Source: Bacillota bacterium (GTDB lineage Bacteria > Bacillota > Clostridia > Lachnospirales > Lachnospiraceae). Taken from it: a stretch of DNA of 64,000 nt. Every line of letters starts with the position of its first letter. The stretch's first letter is position 1. The position numbers were made by a program, and so were the translations under genes. Below, piece after piece: positions 61,902 to 64,000 of this stretch. The notes beneath the pieces are model-generated. The model saw only the letters and a list, made by a program, of their open reading frames with translations. It did not search any database and was not told the DNA's origin. The DNA lies in the NCBI GenBank assembly GCA_023402845.1, contig JAEYFP010000035.1, positions 111,407-175,406 of the forward strand, written 5' to 3'.

Positions 61902-62872
61902 AAAACCTTGGATCCTTCCATCTCAAACCGGAAACGAACTTCTGTCATGCCGGTCTGTGCCATCGCATGACGAAGTCTGGCCTTGTCACTGGCATAAAAC
62001 ATTAAGAAACCGCCGCCGCCCGCACCGATCATTTTACCTCCCAGTGCGCCGTTCTTCATCGCAAGCTCATACCACTCGTCGATCTGAGGATTGCTCATGC
62101 CGCCGGAACGCCTTTTCTTATATTCCCAGTGCGTATTCATGATATCGGCAAACATATTCAAATCTCCCCGTTCAAAGGCCGCCTTGCTCTGATATCCTAA
62201 GTCTTTGACAAAATCAAGATTCTTAATCATATCGTTGTCTTTTCCCTTGCTCTTGTCGTCCTGTTCCTTTAAAATGCTGCCGGCAGAACGGGAAAAACCC
62301 GTAAAAAATAAAATAAGATTGTCTTCAAGATTATAAAGTGTTTCCTGCGAAATTCTCAGGCGATCCACCCATACATAGCCGTCCTTATGAAAATTCATGC
62401 ATGTCAGACCGCCATATGCCGCAATATACTGATCCTGCTTTCCAATCGGTTCCCGCAGCCGGTTCATCTCAATCTCACAGGCCTCCTCCGCAAGCGTCCG
62501 CGTACTCACGATATTACCCTGCATCGTGTGCAGCGCACGCAGCAGTGCCGTAGTAAAGCTGCTGGATGAGCCGAGTCCCGTTCCTGCGGGAATGTCTGCC
62601 ATTGAGCAGATCTCAATCGAACGGCAATCCCATTTCAGCATCTTTAACGCCTCCCTGATGATCGGATGCTGTATTTCATCAATTTCCTGCACATGCTCAA
62701 ATTTGGAATATTTTAGAAGAATTGTCTCCTCAAATGTCTGGTGAAGTGTAATATAGACATACTTATCAATCGCCGCCGAAATTAAAAATCCTTCACGCTC
62801 CTGATAATAGGACGGCAAATCCGTGCCGCCGCCACCTAACGTTATTCTAAGCGGACTACGCGCAATAATCAT
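61898..62872 (-). CDS. hddA: D-glycero-alpha-D-manno-heptose 7-phosphate kinase (HddA)
   Basis: A 324-residue GHMP kinase. The start MIIARSPLRITLGGGGTDLP is typical of HddA. Motif 2 is PAGTGLGSSSSFTTAL (95-110) and motif 3 is MIGAGGGGFLMFYA near 285. It phosphorylates C1 of heptose 7-phosphate to the 1,7-bisphosphate. It is coupled to the downstream HddC-GmhB fusion through a four-base overlap. Confidence 0.92.
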   Translation of the reverse strand: MIIARSPLRITLGGGGTDLPSYYQEREGFLISAAIDKYVYITLHQTFEETILLKYSKFEHVQEIDEIQHPIIREALKMLKWDCRSIEICSMADIPAGTGLGSSSSFTTALLRALHTMQGNIVSTRTLAEEACEIEMNRLREPIGKQDQYIAAYGGLTCMNFHKDGYVWVDRLRISQETLYNLEDNLILFFTGFSRSAGSILKEQDDKSKGKDNDMIKNLDFVKDLGYQSKAAFERGDLNMFADIMNTHWEYKKRRSGGMSNPQIDEWYELAMKNGALGGKMIGAGGGGFLMFYASDKARLRHAMAQTGMTEVRFRFEMEGSKVL

Positions 62873-62919
62873 TTTCTGTTCCTCCCGAATCGTAATGAAA
62901 CGTTACCTGAGACGCTTCG

Positions 62920-63876
62920 TTATCTCGCTTCAAATACCCATGGATTTGCCTGTAAATATTCCACGGTCCTGACAATTCCCTCTCTGATTGAGGCCTTCGG
63001 CGTCCAGCCGAGAGAACGGACTTTTTTTGTATCCAGATAGATAAACGGATTATCGCCAATCCAGCCCCTCTCTCCACCCGCATAGGTAAGATTTGGAGTT
63101 ACGCCGAGCCTTTCGGAAATCCAACCGATAGAATTATTGACCTCACAATATTCATCCGTACCGAGATTAAAAATATTGACCTTTTCCTGTGCGTTTCTGA
63201 TAACGGTCAAAATTCCTTCCATACAATCCTTTACATATAAATAAGACTTTCTCTGTTTTCCGTTGCCGAGCACATGAAGAGTCGTAGGATCATCAGAAAG
63301 CTTTTTGCAAAAATCAAACACATGTCCATGCGTATAACGCTCACCGAGAATCGATACAAACCGGAAAATAAACACCTGAAAATCAAAACCTTCGGCATAG
63401 GCGGCAAGCAGACCCTCACAGGCAAGCTTAGAAGCACCGTAAAGAGAGGTTTGAATAGGAAACGGCGCGTCCTCCGGCGTCGGAATGACCTCAGCTTCGC
63501 CGTAGACGGAGCCTGTTGAGGAAAAACCGATCCTGCGGATTCCATTTGCGCGCATTGCTTCCAGTACGTTGTACGTCGCAATCGTGTTCTGCTCCAAATC
63601 CTTCCGGGGATGCTCGCAACCCATCCTCACATCCGCATTTGCAGCAAAATGAAATACAAATTCGCAGCCGGCCATCGCCTCCTTCAGTGCCCCTTCATCC
63701 AGATTATCGCCTTCCACCAACTTAAATCTAGGATTTTTCAGGGCATCCTCTAAAAATTCTCTGCGCCCGGTCGAAAAATTATCATACACGACAACCTCGT
63801 TTTCCGGCTCGCTCAAAAGCCTGTCCGCCATATTGGAACCGATAAATCCGGCTCCGCCCGTAATAAAGTATTTCAT
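62920..63876 (-). CDS. NAD-dependent epimerase/dehydratase (extended SDR)
   Basis: A 318-residue nucleotide-sugar SDR. The Rossmann motif GGAGFIG is at 7-13, the catalytic pair is Tyr146 and Lys150 (LYGASK), and SSTGSVYGEAE at 119-129 holds the catalytic Ser/Thr. I choose the ATG at 63876 behind AAGGCGGATTATAAAT; the frame stays open to 63984 but lacks a better start. It is the first visible gene of the heptose operon, 47 bases before hddA, and could epimerise a GDP-heptose or another NDP-sugar of the same glycan. Confidence 0.85.
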   Translation of the reverse strand: MKYFITGGAGFIGSNMADRLLSEPENEVVVYDNFSTGRREFLEDALKNPRFKLVEGDNLDEGALKEAMAGCEFVFHFAANADVRMGCEHPRKDLEQNTIATYNVLEAMRANGIRRIGFSSTGSVYGEAEVIPTPEDAPFPIQTSLYGASKLACEGLLAAYAEGFDFQVFIFRFVSILGERYTHGHVFDFCKKLSDDPTTLHVLGNGKQRKSYLYVKDCMEGILTVIRNAQEKVNIFNLGTDEYCEVNNSIGWISERLGVTPNLTYAGGERGWIGDNPFIYLDTKKVRSLGWTPKASIREGIVRTVEYLQANPWVFEAR

Positions 63877-64000
63877 ATTTATAATCCGCCTTTCTGCGAA
63901 AGGCACCAATGGGGTCATGAAACGCCCCAAGGACTTCCGCTCTCTTAATTTTTTTATTAAACTCCTCTTGTAGGTCGCTGGCATACTACAGAACCCGAGG

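Noticed and set aside
63877..64000. Continuation of the SDR frame or an upstream gene end
   Set aside because: The frame is open but has no start with a ribosome binding site and does not resemble an SDR N-terminus; too short to assign anything.

Overview
The window looks like part of a chromosome from a low-to-mid G+C Firmicute of the class Clostridia, most likely family Lachnospiraceae. The evidence is the gene order hrcA-grpE-dnaK-dnaJ with a CIRCE operator, the mtaB-ireB-ruvX-DUF1292-rnj-ylbF-(mltG-like)-trmR-U32 block, strong AGGAGG ribosome binding sites, DUF6465 and DUF6311 proteins, and a FlxA-like gene behind a sigma-28-type promoter, which hints at a motile species. This assignment rests on synteny and protein family only. 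Almost all genes lie on the minus strand. I see no rRNA, CRISPR array, insertion sequence or prophage.

Region 1 (1-16.5 kb, minus strand) is a carbohydrate locus with two binding-protein-dependent ABC importers. The upstream operon (16.5 to 7.35 kb) encodes a lipoprotein binding protein, two permeases, two class II ketose-bisphosphate aldolases flanking an ADP-dependent PFK/glucokinase-family kinase, an RpiR regulator, a D-lyxose/mannose isomerase and a PfkB kinase. Its promoter is overlapped by GAAA-N5-TTTC dyads. A GntR-LacI-type regulator follows with its own promoter and a perfect palindrome. The same palindrome core precedes the second operon (5.8 kb to the left edge): binding protein, two permeases, an unassigned glycosidase-like protein, a GH125 alpha-mannosidase and the start of a tagatose/psicose 3-epimerase. 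Together they suggest uptake and breakdown of manno-oligosaccharides or rare ketoses to trioses.

Region 2 (16.9-17.9 kb, plus strand) holds a lone tRNA-Gln(CUG) and the FlxA-like coiled-coil gene. Region 3 (17.9-33 kb) is a cell-surface glycan cluster: fucosyltransferase, DegT aminotransferase, at least eight glycosyltransferases, an ABC flippase, an asparagine-synthase-like protein and an acetyltransferase, with some genes convergent and overlapping.

Region 4 (33-54 kb) is mostly housekeeping: tRNA modification (U32/TrhP-like, TrmR, MtaB, ThiI, cysteine desulfurase), RNase J, RuvX, IreB, RsmE, PrmA and the HrcA-controlled chaperone operon. Extra genes inserted here are an HPr-like protein lacking its phosphohistidine, a DUF6311 membrane protein, manC and a YerB-like lipoprotein.

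Region 5 (54-64 kb) holds a large coiled-coil FtsX-type ABC exporter pair, a DUF6465 protein, and an operon for GDP-D-glycero-D-manno-heptose (epimerase, HddA, an HddC-GmhB fusion, GmhA) ending with a transaldolase-family protein.
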